Positions 27,140 through 35,643 of a stretch of DNA of 64,000 nucleotides are shown piece after piece. A program made the translations under genes and the position numbers. Location: NCBI RefSeq assembly GCF_008477545.1, contig NZ_VORA01000001.1, positions 1,612,001-1,676,000 on the forward strand. The letters are read 5' to 3'. Position 1 is the stretch's first letter. Each line of letters starts with the position of its first letter. The notes beneath the pieces are model-generated. The model saw only the letters and a list, made by a program, of their open reading frames with translations, did no database searches and was not told the DNA's origin. Origin of the DNA: Roseibium aestuarii. Its GTDB lineage: Bacteria; Pseudomonadota; Alphaproteobacteria; Rhizobiales; Stappiaceae.

Positions 27140-28054
27140 ATGTTCGAAGCGGTTCTTCTGACCGTCATCACCGCGGCCACGCCCCTGCTGATTGCCGCCA
27201 TCGGCGAGCTGGTGGTGGAGCGCTCCGGCGTTCTCAACCTCGGCGTTGAAGGCATGATGATCATGGGGGCGGTCGTCGGCTTCGGCGCGGCCAACCTCAC
27301 CGGCTCCGGCACCGTCGGGGCTCTGGCGGCGATCCTCGCCGGCATGGGCATGTCGGCGATCTTCGGGTTGCTGGTGCTTTATCTCGCCACCAACCAGGTC
27401 GCGACGGGGCTTGCCCTGACCATCCTTGGTCTGGGGCTCTCCGGCCTCATCGGCGAGGCCTTCATCGGCGTGCCGGGGCTCAAGCTGCCGCGCCTGGAAA
27501 TCGCCGGGCTTTCCGACATACCCTTCTTCGGTCCGGTGGTCTTCAATCAGGACGCGCTGGTCTATGTGGGGCTGGGTCTGGTGGCCATCGTGAGCTACGT
27601 GCTGTTCCGCACCCGTGCGGGCCTGATCCTGCGCGCGGTGGGCGACAACCACGGCTCGGCCCATGCGCTCGGCTACTCGGTGCTCAAGGTGCGGTTCCTC
27701 GCCGTGCTCTTCGGTGGCGGCTGCGCAGGGCTTGCCGGCGGATACATGTCGCTCGCCTATACGCCCCAGTGGGTGGAAAACATGACTGCCGGCCGGGGCT
27801 GGATCGCCCTGGCGCTGGTGGTCTTTGCCTCCTGGCTGCCCGTGCGGGTGGTGGCCGGTGCCTATCTCTTCGGAGCGGTGACCGTGCTGACCTTCCATGC
27901 CCAGGCCCAGGGTCTCGGCATCCCGTCCCAGTTCCTGTCCAGCCTGCCGTATCTTGCAACCATCGTGGTTCTGGTGATCATATCGGCAAACCGTCGTCTG
28001 ACGCTTGTGAATACGCCGGCCTGCCTCGGCAAGCCGTTCGTTCCCGACAGGTGA
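27140..28054 (+). CDS. ABC transporter permease, nucleoside/purine importer (subunit 2)
   Basis: A 304-residue permease, partner of the preceding one, of the NupC/YufQ type. The N-terminal ATPLLIAAIGELVVERSGVLN is followed by LGVEGMMIMGAV, the family hallmark for this subunit; the later LRAVGDNHGSAHALGYSV segment is the coupling helix that contacts the ATPase, and FAGGGCAGLAGGYMSL-like GGGCAGLAGGYMSLAYTP follows it. About eight helices are visible. It starts 3 bp after subunit 1. A hairpin separates it from the binding-protein gene that completes the operon, which may balance their expression. Confidence 0.92.
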   Translation: MFEAVLLTVITAATPLLIAAIGELVVERSGVLNLGVEGMMIMGAVVGFGAANLTGSGTVGALAAILAGMGMSAIFGLLVLYLATNQVATGLALTILGLGLSGLIGEAFIGVPGLKLPRLEIAGLSDIPFFGPVVFNQDALVYVGLGLVAIVSYVLFRTRAGLILRAVGDNHGSAHALGYSVLKVRFLAVLFGGGCAGLAGGYMSLAYTPQWVENMTAGRGWIALALVVFASWLPVRVVAGAYLFGAVTVLTFHAQAQGLGIPSQFLSSLPYLATIVVLVIISANRRLTLVNTPACLGKPFVPDR

Positions 28055-28083
28055 GGTCCCTTCGGGCCTGACCTGCCGTTCGT

Positions 28084-28115
28084 ACCCGGGATCGCATCGC
28101 GATCCGGTTCCGGGT
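28084..28115 (+). repeat. stem-loop between permease and binding-protein genes
   Basis: GGATCGC (28089-28095) pairs with GCGATCC (28099-28105) around ATC, and the stem is extended by ACCCG (28084-28088) with CGGGT (28111-28115) across a 5-nt bulge. There is no U-tract. It sits in the 114-bp gap before the binding-protein gene and is most likely an mRNA-processing or stabilising hairpin. Confidence 0.6.
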
Positions 28116-28168
28116 CTCCTCCCAGATCGCGTATCGAGTGACTTTTCAGTTCTTGAGGGGATACAAAA

Positions 28169-29233
28169 ATGAAGAACCTGCTTAAAGCCGCTGTCGCCGC
28201 CGTGGCGCTCACCGCCGCAGTCGGCTCCGCACAGGCGGCCGACGTCAAGGCCTGCTGGATCTATGTCGGCCCGGTGGGCGACTTCGGCTGGTCCTACCAG
28301 CACGATCAGGGCCGCCAGGAAGCGGTTGCCCAGTTCGGCGACAAGCTGGAAACCGCCTATCTGGAAAGCGTTCCGGAAGGCCCGGATGCCGAGCGCGCCA
28401 TCGAGCGTTTCGCCCGTGAAGGCTGCAACATCATCTTCACCACCTCCTTCGGCTACATGAACCCGACCCTGAAGGTCGCGGCCAAGTATCCGGACGTGAA
28501 GTTCGAACATGCAACCGGCTACAAGACTGCCGACAACGTTGCGACCTACAACTCCAAGTTCCACGAAGGCCGCTACATCATCGGTCAGATCGCGGCCAAG
28601 ATGTCGAAGACCGGCACCGCCGGCTACATCACCTCCTTCCCGATCCCGGAAGTGATCTCCGGCATCAACGCCTTCATGCTGGGCGCGCAGACCGTGAACC
28701 CGGACTTCAAGGTGAAGGTCGTGTGGGCCAACACCTGGTTCGACCCGGCCAAGGAAGCCGATGCGGCCAAGGCGCTGGCTGACCAGGGCGTGGACATCAT
28801 GGTCCAGCACACCGATTCCACCGCTCCGCTGCAGGTGGCCCAGGAGCGCGGTCTGCACGGCTTCGGCCAGGCGTCCGACATGATCGCCTTCGCACCGGAA
28901 GCCCAGTACACCGCCATCGTCGACGAGTGGGGCCCGTACTACATCCACCGCATCCAGGCCGTTCTCGACGGCACCTGGAAGAGCGAGCAGACCTGGGACG
29001 GCATTGCCGAAGGTCACGTGAAGATGGCGCCCTACACCAACCTGCCGGATGACGTGGTCGCCATGGCCAAGGAAACCGAAGCCAAGATCGCAGGCGGTTT
29101 CGAGCCCTTCACCGGCCCGATCTACGACCAGGCTGGCGAGCTGAAGGCTGCCGAGGGCGTGACCCTCGACGACGGCGCCATCCTCGGCATGAACTGGTAC
29201 GTCAAGGGCGTGGACGACAAGCTGCCGAACTGA
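28169..29233 (+). CDS. BMP/Med-family substrate-binding protein (purine/nucleoside ABC importer)
   Basis: A 354-residue periplasmic binding protein of the BMP (basic membrane protein, PnrA-like) family, whose members bind purine nucleosides or bases. A signal peptide ends at about residue 24 (VGSAQA, then ADVKACW). No lipobox cysteine is found at the cleavage site, so the mature protein is soluble. VGPVGDFGWSYQHDQGRQEA holds the nucleoside-binding residues typical of the family, and SFGYMNPTLKVAAKYPDVKFEHATG is the family core. It completes the transporter formed by the three preceding genes. The gene has its own leader region with TTGAGGGGATACAAAA before ATG 28169. Confidence 0.93.
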   Translation: MKNLLKAAVAAVALTAAVGSAQAADVKACWIYVGPVGDFGWSYQHDQGRQEAVAQFGDKLETAYLESVPEGPDAERAIERFAREGCNIIFTTSFGYMNPTLKVAAKYPDVKFEHATGYKTADNVATYNSKFHEGRYIIGQIAAKMSKTGTAGYITSFPIPEVISGINAFMLGAQTVNPDFKVKVVWANTWFDPAKEADAAKALADQGVDIMVQHTDSTAPLQVAQERGLHGFGQASDMIAFAPEAQYTAIVDEWGPYYIHRIQAVLDGTWKSEQTWDGIAEGHVKMAPYTNLPDDVVAMAKETEAKIAGGFEPFTGPIYDQAGELKAAEGVTLDDGAILGMNWYVKGVDDKLPN

Positions 29234-29432
29234 GGCCGTGTCCGGGGCGGCCGCGCGTCGCCCCGCACTTCAGTCCTTGAGAGCTCCGGTCGCGCCGCGC
29301 GCGCGGCCGGTTCCCTTCCTCAGGGTAAGGATGGCATCGGAGACCTGAGGGTCGCCATGCCCGACACCTGACACCCCGCACCCTTTCAATCAGCCGGATC
29401 TCGGGAAGAGGCCCCGGAAGAGGACCATCGTC

Positions 29433-30620
29433 ATGAGCCTAGCCTTTGCCATGGACTGGCTGAACCTGATCATCCGCTGGGGGCACCTGATCGCCGGCAT
29501 CGGCTGGATCGGCACGTCCTTCTATTTCATCGCGCTCGACCTTTCCCTGCGCAAGCGCGAGGGGATGAAGGAGGGCGTCTATGGCACGGCCTGGGAAGTG
29601 CATGGCGGCGGGTTCTACCATGTGGAGAAGTTCCTCGTGGCGCCGAAGGAGCTGCCGGAGGATCTGATCTGGTACAAGTGGGAAGCCTATCTCACCTGGG
29701 TCACAGGCTTCGCCTTGCTGGTGGTGCAGTATTATTTCAACGCCACGTCCTATCTGATCGACCCCTCGGTGCTGAAGCTCACCCCCGGTGAGGCGAGCCT
29801 GATTTCCATGGGATCCCTGCTGGCCGGCTGGCTGATCTATGACCGCCTGTGCAAGTCGCCGATCGGCCGCAGCGTGCCGCTGCTGGCACTCTGCCTCTTC
29901 GTGCTGATCCTGGCCTTCTCCTACATGTTCACCCACGTGTTCTCCGGCCGGGGTGCCTTCATTCATGTGGGGGCCTTCGTCGGCACCATCATGGCGGTGA
30001 ACGTGTTCGGCGTGATCATTCCGAACCAGAAGAAGATCGCCGCCAGCCTGATGCGCGGCGAAGCGCCGGATCCGCGTCTGGGCGCGACCGGCAAGCAGCG
30101 CTCGGTTCACAACAACTATCTGACCCTGCCGGTCCTGCTGATGATGGTGTCCAACCACTATCCCATGCTGACCAGCCATCCGCAGAGCTGGCTGCTCGTC
30201 GCGCTGATCCTGGTGATTGGCGGCATGGTGCGCCATTTCTTCAACCGGCATGAGGCCGGCGATCCGGTCGCCCGCTTCTGGTGGACGCTTCCGGTTGCCG
30301 CCGTCGGCCTGTTGGCCGCCGTCATCATGACCGCGCCGAAGGATTATTCCGGCGGAGCGGCCGTTGCCGATGCCACGGTGCTGCAGATTGCCCGCGCCCA
30401 TTGCGCCATGTGCCACGCCACCGTGCCGACCCACGAGGCCTTCGAGGACGCGCCCAAGGGCATTCATCTGGAAACCATCGAGGATCTGCGCCGTTATGCG
30501 GATCTGATCATGGTGCAGGCGGTCCAGTCCGATGCCATGCCGCTTGGCAACGAGACCGGAATGACGCTCGAAGAGCGTGAGACGCTCGGCACCTGGATCT
30601 CGGGCCTGAAGGCGAAGTAA
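29433..30620 (+). CDS. puuD: membrane urate oxidase PuuD with C-terminal cytochrome c domain
   Basis: A 395-residue inner-membrane urate hydroxylase of the PuuD type (DUF989 plus cytochrome c), which oxidises urate to 5-hydroxyisourate and passes electrons to the respiratory chain instead of to oxygen. About eight helices begin with WLNLIIRWGHLIAGIGWIG. The EVHGGGFYHVEKF segment and GVIIPNQKK loop are characteristic, as are the many conserved histidines in the membrane part. The C-terminal domain has one haem c site, CAMCH, near residue 325, with a distal methionine in the SDAMPLGN region. It supplies the substrate for UraH upstream and is followed by uraD, giving the complete route from xanthine to allantoin. 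It stands 199 bp after the binding-protein gene. Confidence 0.95.
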   Translation: MSLAFAMDWLNLIIRWGHLIAGIGWIGTSFYFIALDLSLRKREGMKEGVYGTAWEVHGGGFYHVEKFLVAPKELPEDLIWYKWEAYLTWVTGFALLVVQYYFNATSYLIDPSVLKLTPGEASLISMGSLLAGWLIYDRLCKSPIGRSVPLLALCLFVLILAFSYMFTHVFSGRGAFIHVGAFVGTIMAVNVFGVIIPNQKKIAASLMRGEAPDPRLGATGKQRSVHNNYLTLPVLLMMVSNHYPMLTSHPQSWLLVALILVIGGMVRHFFNRHEAGDPVARFWWTLPVAAVGLLAAVIMTAPKDYSGGAAVADATVLQIARAHCAMCHATVPTHEAFEDAPKGIHLETIEDLRRYADLIMVQAVQSDAMPLGNETGMTLEERETLGTWISGLKAK

Positions 30621-30666
30621 GACCCTCCCGGGCCCGTTTGCAGACCTGCGGCGAAGGAACGATGGC

Positions 30667-31176
30667 ATGTATGCACTGGAAGACGTGAACCGGATGGACC
30701 GGGCGACCTTCGTCTCCGCCTTCGGCGATGTGGCGGAACATTCGCCCTGGGTGGCGGAGCGGGCCTTCGCTTCCGCACCCTTCTCCGACCGGGCCGCGCT
30801 GATTGCCGCCTTTGCCCAGGCGATGGAGGCGGCCGGCGAGGGCGAGCAGCTTGCCCTCATCCGCGCCCATCCGGATCTGGCCGGCAAGGCCGCGCGCGCC
30901 GGTGCCATGGCCGATGCCTCGAAGCGCGAGCAGGCAGGGGCCGGGCTTGATACCCTCACCGACGCGGAATTCGAGCGCTTCACGCGGCTCAACGACAGCT
31001 ACCGGGAGCGCTTCGGCTTTCCCTTCATCTTCGCCGTGCGCGGGGCGACCAAGGACATGATCCTGGAAGCCTTCGACACCCGGCTGCTGAACACGCCCGA
31101 GGAAGAGTTGGCGACGGCACTCAGCCAGATCGCCCGTATCTTGCGCTTCCGTCTGGAAGACCTGATTCCCGAATAA
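30667..31176 (+). CDS. uraD: 2-oxo-4-hydroxy-4-carboxy-5-ureidoimidazoline (OHCU) decarboxylase
   Basis: A 169-residue all-helical enzyme that decarboxylates OHCU to S-allantoin, the last step after urate oxidation and hydroxyisourate hydrolysis. Family motifs are visible: EHSPWVAERAF, the catalytic histidine in RAHPDLAGKAA at about residue 67, and RFGFPFIFAVRGATKDMILEAF. It has no targeting signal. It starts 46 bp after puuD and ends the purine block; the next gene is on the other strand. Enzymes for allantoin breakdown (allantoinase, allantoate amidohydrolase or ureidoglycolate pathway genes) are not present in the window. Confidence 0.95.
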   Translation: MYALEDVNRMDRATFVSAFGDVAEHSPWVAERAFASAPFSDRAALIAAFAQAMEAAGEGEQLALIRAHPDLAGKAARAGAMADASKREQAGAGLDTLTDAEFERFTRLNDSYRERFGFPFIFAVRGATKDMILEAFDTRLLNTPEEELATALSQIARILRFRLEDLIPE

Positions 31177-31222
31177 GGACATGAGGGGCCGGAGTCTCGC
31201 TACCGCGCCGCTGTTCCGCCTG

Positions 31223-32116
31223 TCAGTCGCCGACCCGGATCCAGCGGTCGGTGCCGACGATCCGGCAGGCGCCGGGAGATCCGCCCATCACGATTGCGGC
31301 TTCCGCCGGGAGCACGATCTCCATGGAGCGGCGGAAGGTGATCTCCTGAGGTGAGAGGACCTGAAGCGTCCAGAGCAGGTGGGACCCGCCACCTTCGCCA
31401 GCCGGAATGGCGGCAAATTGCGCCGCTGCCATGTCCTTCGTTTCCCAGATAGAGCCGCCTGTGCGGGTCCATTTGACCCGGGCGGTGCGGGACAGCTCCA
31501 GCGCGTCCGGATTGAACGGACGGGAGAAGCTGAGACGGCGTTCGCCAGCCATTCCCGCCATGCCCCCGGGCGCCTGACCCGCAGCCATGGGGAACAGGCC
31601 CTGCATCATGGCCGGACACCCTTCCATGCGGCTGGGGCCAATTTCCGCGCGCCAGAGCCCGTCACGGGGCTGTCCGCCCGGGCCGACCTCCAGCCCCTCA
31701 TCCTCACGAAATGTCAGGTCATCCTTGTCGACTGTCAGGCCCTCCTCCTCGGTGAAGGTGAGGCCGCCGGCACCGCCCGGTGGCGGGGCGGGGCGGCAGT
31801 CGGGATCGGAGGGCAGGGCGACCGCGTTCAGGCCAAGACCGGTGGCCACTTCTTCCAGCGTGTCTCCGGGCTTCAGCCAGAAGGGCTCGTTGCCCTCCGT
31901 GATCACGATCACCTGGGCACCGTCCGGCCGATCGCCGCTCGGTCCATAGAGGCTCTGGATCTGGTCGTCTGCAGGGGACACCTGGAGTGCTGCCTCGCCC
32001 GACGCGCCGGGTCCCTGATAGGCAACGAAAGTGTCCGTGCCGCAGCTGGCCAGCGCCTTGTCGGTGAAGAGCCCGAGGGCGAGCAGACCCGCGGCGAGGG
32101 GGAAGAAGGGCATCAT
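31223..32116 (-). CDS. secreted protein of unknown function, partner of the vWA protein
   Basis: I do not recognise the family. The 297-residue product starts with a signal peptide (MMPFFPLAAGLLALGLFTDKALA) and has four cysteines in the mature part. Residues 70-95 (EPFWLKPGDTLEEVATGLGL) resemble a LysM repeat but only weakly. A run of acidic residues (LTFTEEEGLTVDKDDLTFREDEG) follows, then a methionine- and glycine-rich stretch. The C-terminal 100 residues look like a beta-rich domain (SHLLWTLQVLSPQEITF). Its ATG overlaps the stop of the upstream vWA gene (ATGA), so the two are translationally coupled and probably act together in the periplasm. Function remains open. Confidence 0.75.
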   Translation of the reverse strand: MMPFFPLAAGLLALGLFTDKALASCGTDTFVAYQGPGASGEAALQVSPADDQIQSLYGPSGDRPDGAQVIVITEGNEPFWLKPGDTLEEVATGLGLNAVALPSDPDCRPAPPPGGAGGLTFTEEEGLTVDKDDLTFREDEGLEVGPGGQPRDGLWRAEIGPSRMEGCPAMMQGLFPMAAGQAPGGMAGMAGERRLSFSRPFNPDALELSRTARVKWTRTGGSIWETKDMAAAQFAAIPAGEGGGSHLLWTLQVLSPQEITFRRSMEIVLPAEAAIVMGGSPGACRIVGTDRWIRVGD

Positions 32117-34746
32117 GGCTTGCGCTCCGTCAGCTGACGCAGGAGATCGATCTGGCCGGCGGTGACGGGCGCGCCGGACGCGCGGCCTCTCGTCAGGGAT
32201 CCGGCAATGAGCTCGATCTCGTCAGTCGAGATATAGGGGGTGAATTCGCAGACCGGCCCGAGCGCCGAGGCGAGACAGGCTTCGCCGCCCGGCTGGTTGA
32301 GACCGGCGCGCTTGGCGTTGCCGGCAGGATCCGCATGGGTGAACCAGAGACCCGGCGCGCCATCGGCGGCGGCTGGGGCCAGACTGACGCTCCACCCGGC
32401 CGGCAGCACCCCCGCGACGGAGGGGTCGTCCTGGCTGAACAGGCAATCTTCCGTTTCCGGACAGGTAACGATGGTCGAATCCATGCCGGTCGGGGTTGCT
32501 CCGGGGCGGATCCCGCCTGCGCCCTCCAGAAGCCCCTTCATGGCCGCCGCGGCTGCCGGGTCCTGGGCAGCCAGCTCCTGCATGGCCTTGGCCAGCGCCT
32601 CGGCAGGGGTCGGCAAATCCTTCGGCCGGGTGTCGCGGATCGACCTGCGAACCAGTTCGAAGGCAAGCGGCATGGCCTCGCTGGCAGGCTCGAAGCGGCA
32701 GAGCTGACCCGACTGTACGCTCATGCAGGGGCCGTTGGCGGCGATCCACTGATGCGGGTTCAGCACGATGGAATCGGGCGCTTCCCCCGGGCCGTAGAGA
32801 GTCATGCGCACAAGGCCCTGCGCCCCGCCGGATGCCCCACCGGCGGTTGCCGCCTCACGGGTCGGGCGGTCGGTGATCCAGCCGCCGGGCAGCAGAAACA
32901 GCAGCCCTGTCTCCGGATCCTCGATCACGCATTGGGTCGTCTCCTCGCACCGGTAGCCGACCTGATCCGGCGGCAGCACGTCATCGGGCCCGTGGGTCGG
33001 GTCCATGTCGCCCCCGGAAAGGGAAGCCTGCGCGGTCCCCGCCGTCCCGGTCCCGGCGGGAGCAGGGAGGTCGCTCCGCTGCGCGGAACCTGGAGACGGG
33101 GGGACTGCGCTGCTTCCGGAGGCCGCAGGGGCAGTATCTGCACCCTCCAGCCCCTCGGCAGTGATCTCTCCCGTGACGGTGAGCGGCAGACGGGTCGCAA
33201 TGGCAGCGTCACCGTCCATGTCGGCAAAGAGATAGACGATCTCATAGGGTCCCGGCGCTGCGGGCGCGGTCAGGACACGGGCTGCTCCGTGCTCGCTGGC
33301 GAAAAGCTCCGACAGATAGGCGCTCTGCGCCCAGTCGGCCAGCGCCCCGTCGGTCCAGATCTCCACCCGGTCGGACGGTGCGCCGCCACCGCGCACGGCG
33401 ATGGAAACGGGCGCTTCGGGAGCGACCTGCGCAGGGGCGGCGATCTCGACCTGCGGGCGTGCCTCCACCCGGAGCGGCCGCAGGGCGAGCGCCTTGGACA
33501 GATTCGTCTCGCCATAGCGGTGGAATGCCACCTGATAGGTGCCCGGATCGGTGGGGAGATTGAGCTGGCCGAGGCGCGGTCCCAGAGACCCGTCCTGGCT
33601 CGACCAGGTGATCGCCCGGTCCTCCAGCCCCGTCGCATCGGGGGGCAGAAGGGTCAGGAGGAAATCGGCGCCGCCTGTGGCAAGTCCTTCCCGGGAGATC
33701 TCCAGCGGGAAGAGCGCACCGGCACCTGCCCGGTAGGGGCCGATCTCGTCGAAGACCAGGGCGGGAAGGGCACCCGTAAAGGGCACGAGCACAGTCCGGG
33801 CCTCGCCCGAGTTTACGGTAATCTCGAGGGATCCGTTGCCCTGCTCTCCGGCGTCCGCCACCAGACGCCAGCGACCGGCGTCAAGCTCGGCGGTCAGGGT
33901 CCAGCTCCGGGAGAAATCCAACGTCCCGAGCGAGCGGGAGCTGCCGTCATCGAGGTTTTCTGCCGTGAGCGTGACGGTGTCCGGCCGGCCGGCGTCATCG
34001 GTGTCCAGCCCGATGTCAAGGGCGGCCGCCTTCGGGGACTGAGGCTGACGGGTGACCGGGCTTGCGGTCTTGCGCAGCGCTTCGGCGAGCTGCTCGCCGC
34101 TCAGGGCGGAGAAGAGCTGGCCGCCCGTGGCTTCGGCGATGCAGGACATCTGCTTCACCTCGCCCTCGGTCAGGCCGAAGCCCACCACATGGGCGCGCAG
34201 GGGCACCCCCTCGCGCGCCAGCTCCCGGGCAACGGCGCAAGGGTCGCCGCCGCAGGTTTCCAGCCCGTCGGTGATCAGCACCAGATCCGCTTCCTCGGCG
34301 TTGCGCGGGAGCGCATCGGCCGCCCGGCGCAGGGCCTGGGCGAGGGGGGTCTTGCCGCGGGGCATGAGGGCGCGCAGGCGCGGCTCCAGCTGCCGGGCCT
34401 CTTGCGGCCCGACGGGTGCCACCACCTCGATGTCGGAACAGTCACCGCGCCGATTGTGGCCATAGGCCACCACGCCGAGCGGCTCGGCCGGGTTGCGGCT
34501 TGCCAGATAGCGGCCCAGGACATCACGGGCGACCTCGATCCGCGAGCGCCCCTCGGGAAGCTCAGCCCACATGGAGCCGCTGCCGTCGAGGATCAGAACG
34601 GTGCTGCGCTCAGGGGGGGCAGCCCCTTGCGCCAGGGCGGCCGTGGCGCCGCCGATCAGGGTTGCAGCAAACGCGAAGAACAGCAGGCGTGCCGCGATGC
34701 GTGGCAACGTGCGGAGCGGAAACGAAGGTGTCGGTCGCATGGGCAT
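32113..34746 (-). CDS. secreted von Willebrand factor A protein with duplicated cysteine domain
   Basis: An 877-residue exported protein. A signal peptide (ARLLFFAFAATLIGGATAALA) ends near residue 39. A vWA domain follows, with a complete MIDAS motif: DGSGS at residues 54-58, a threonine in PRGKTPLAQAL, and LITDGLETCGG. It then passes into beta-rich domains of uncertain type (residues about 260-560) and a proline- and alanine-rich linker. The C-terminus holds two copies of a domain with the cysteine spacing C-x5-C and C-x8-C: cysteines 600, 606, 674, 683 and 762, 768, 824, 833, each copy with an LPxGW motif. ATG 34746 was chosen because the signal peptide starts there; the in-frame 66 codons upstream lack any signal. 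It is coupled to the small secreted gene and divergent from a LuxR-type regulator. The role is unknown. Confidence 0.8.
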   Translation of the reverse strand: MPMRPTPSFPLRTLPRIAARLLFFAFAATLIGGATAALAQGAAPPERSTVLILDGSGSMWAELPEGRSRIEVARDVLGRYLASRNPAEPLGVVAYGHNRRGDCSDIEVVAPVGPQEARQLEPRLRALMPRGKTPLAQALRRAADALPRNAEEADLVLITDGLETCGGDPCAVARELAREGVPLRAHVVGFGLTEGEVKQMSCIAEATGGQLFSALSGEQLAEALRKTASPVTRQPQSPKAAALDIGLDTDDAGRPDTVTLTAENLDDGSSRSLGTLDFSRSWTLTAELDAGRWRLVADAGEQGNGSLEITVNSGEARTVLVPFTGALPALVFDEIGPYRAGAGALFPLEISREGLATGGADFLLTLLPPDATGLEDRAITWSSQDGSLGPRLGQLNLPTDPGTYQVAFHRYGETNLSKALALRPLRVEARPQVEIAAPAQVAPEAPVSIAVRGGGAPSDRVEIWTDGALADWAQSAYLSELFASEHGAARVLTAPAAPGPYEIVYLFADMDGDAAIATRLPLTVTGEITAEGLEGADTAPAASGSSAVPPSPGSAQRSDLPAPAGTGTAGTAQASLSGGDMDPTHGPDDVLPPDQVGYRCEETTQCVIEDPETGLLFLLPGGWITDRPTREAATAGGASGGAQGLVRMTLYGPGEAPDSIVLNPHQWIAANGPCMSVQSGQLCRFEPASEAMPLAFELVRRSIRDTRPKDLPTPAEALAKAMQELAAQDPAAAAAMKGLLEGAGGIRPGATPTGMDSTIVTCPETEDCLFSQDDPSVAGVLPAGWSVSLAPAAADGAPGLWFTHADPAGNAKRAGLNQPGGEACLASALGPVCEFTPYISTDEIELIAGSLTRGRASGAPVTAGQIDLLRQLTERKP

Positions 34747-34756
34747 CCCGAAGCAA

Positions 34757-34770
34757 TTGAAGATATTCAA
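34757..34770. promoter_or_regulatory. candidate operator between the vWA and LuxR-type genes
   Basis: The dyad TTGAA-GATA-TTCAA is perfect and lies in the 87-bp gap between two divergent genes, 11 bp upstream of the vWA start. The gap is A+T-rich compared with its surroundings and also contains TTGACG at 34773, a possible -35 element for the regulator gene. It could be the target of the adjacent LuxR-type regulator, but it does not resemble a classical lux box. Confidence 0.45.
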
Positions 34771-34833
34771 ACTTGACGTAGGTAGAATTAGGCGGACACT
34801 GAGAGCAATCTGAGGAATTCCATAGGGGGATGC

Positions 34834-35577
34834 GTGAGGCTCGCAGATTTCATCGAGGCGGCGACCGTGGAAACCGAGCCAGACAGGCTCTGGGCCTGCG
34901 CCACAGCTTGGCTCGAGGATCTGGGCTTTGACCGGGTCCTGCATCTGCAGCTCGGGGCAGACCTAGGCGCAGACCCAGGCGCGCAAGGGGGCTTCTGCGC
35001 CCGCACCACGCTGGGGGCGGAGTTCGAGCGCTACTATGTGGATCAGGGCTTGGCCGGTCATGACCCCTTTCCCACCTATTGCCTGTCCGCCCATGGGCCG
35101 ATCGAGACCGGCGCCGACTATCTGGACGATTATGCCTATCTGAGCGCGGGCGAACGGGAGGTCATCCTGGCCGCCCGCGAGGCGGGGTTCCGCTCCGGGT
35201 TTTCCTCCGTCACCCGCCGCGATTCCGCCGGGGTCGAGGCCTGGAACGTGGGCTCAAGGCTCGGCCGCTGGGAGGTGGAGCGGATCCGGCGCGCACGGCA
35301 GGGAGAAATCCGCCTGGGGCTTCTTGCCCTTCGGGGGCGGCTGGGCGGCGGCGGGCAGGACTGCCCCTTGAGCCCGCGCGAGCGCCAATGTCTGGAGCTT
35401 CTGGCCGACGGGTTGCGCACCAAGGCCATCGCCCACGAGCTGGGGATCGCCCCGATCACCGTGGAGCTGCATCTGCGCAACGCCCGCAGCAAGCTGGGCG
35501 CGGCCACCCGCGAACAGGCGGTTGCAACCTTCGTTGCCCGCTATGGTCCGCCACCCACGGATCCTGCCAAGGGCTGA
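34834..35577 (+). CDS. LuxR-type transcriptional regulator with autoinducer-binding-like domain (solo)
   Basis: A 247-residue regulator with an N-terminal autoinducer-binding-like domain and a C-terminal LuxR helix-turn-helix (LSPRERQCLELLADGLRTKA, then IAHELGIAPITVELHLRNARSKLGA, residues about 180-230). In the ligand domain, alignment with TraR suggests Tyr61 and Asp70 are kept (ERYYVDQGLAGHDPF) while Trp57 is replaced by Phe and Trp85 by a small residue. No luxI-type synthase gene is in the window, so this is a solo receptor. GTG 34834 is the start; AGGGGGA precedes it closely. It diverges from the vWA/secreted-partner pair and is the obvious candidate to control them. Confidence 0.85.
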   Translation: MRLADFIEAATVETEPDRLWACATAWLEDLGFDRVLHLQLGADLGADPGAQGGFCARTTLGAEFERYYVDQGLAGHDPFPTYCLSAHGPIETGADYLDDYAYLSAGEREVILAAREAGFRSGFSSVTRRDSAGVEAWNVGSRLGRWEVERIRRARQGEIRLGLLALRGRLGGGGQDCPLSPRERQCLELLADGLRTKAIAHELGIAPITVELHLRNARSKLGAATREQAVATFVARYGPPPTDPAKG

Positions 35578-35643
35578 GCCGTCGGTTCGGCCCTGCGGTG
35601 AGGCAAGCGCCCCCGGGAGTTACGGGAGGCAAGGCAGGTGCCG

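Noticed and set aside
25817..29017. 1066-codon - strand frame through the purine ABC transporter genes
   Set aside because: It is antisense to four clear genes; its composition (histidine, aspartate, arginine) is that of a shadow frame.
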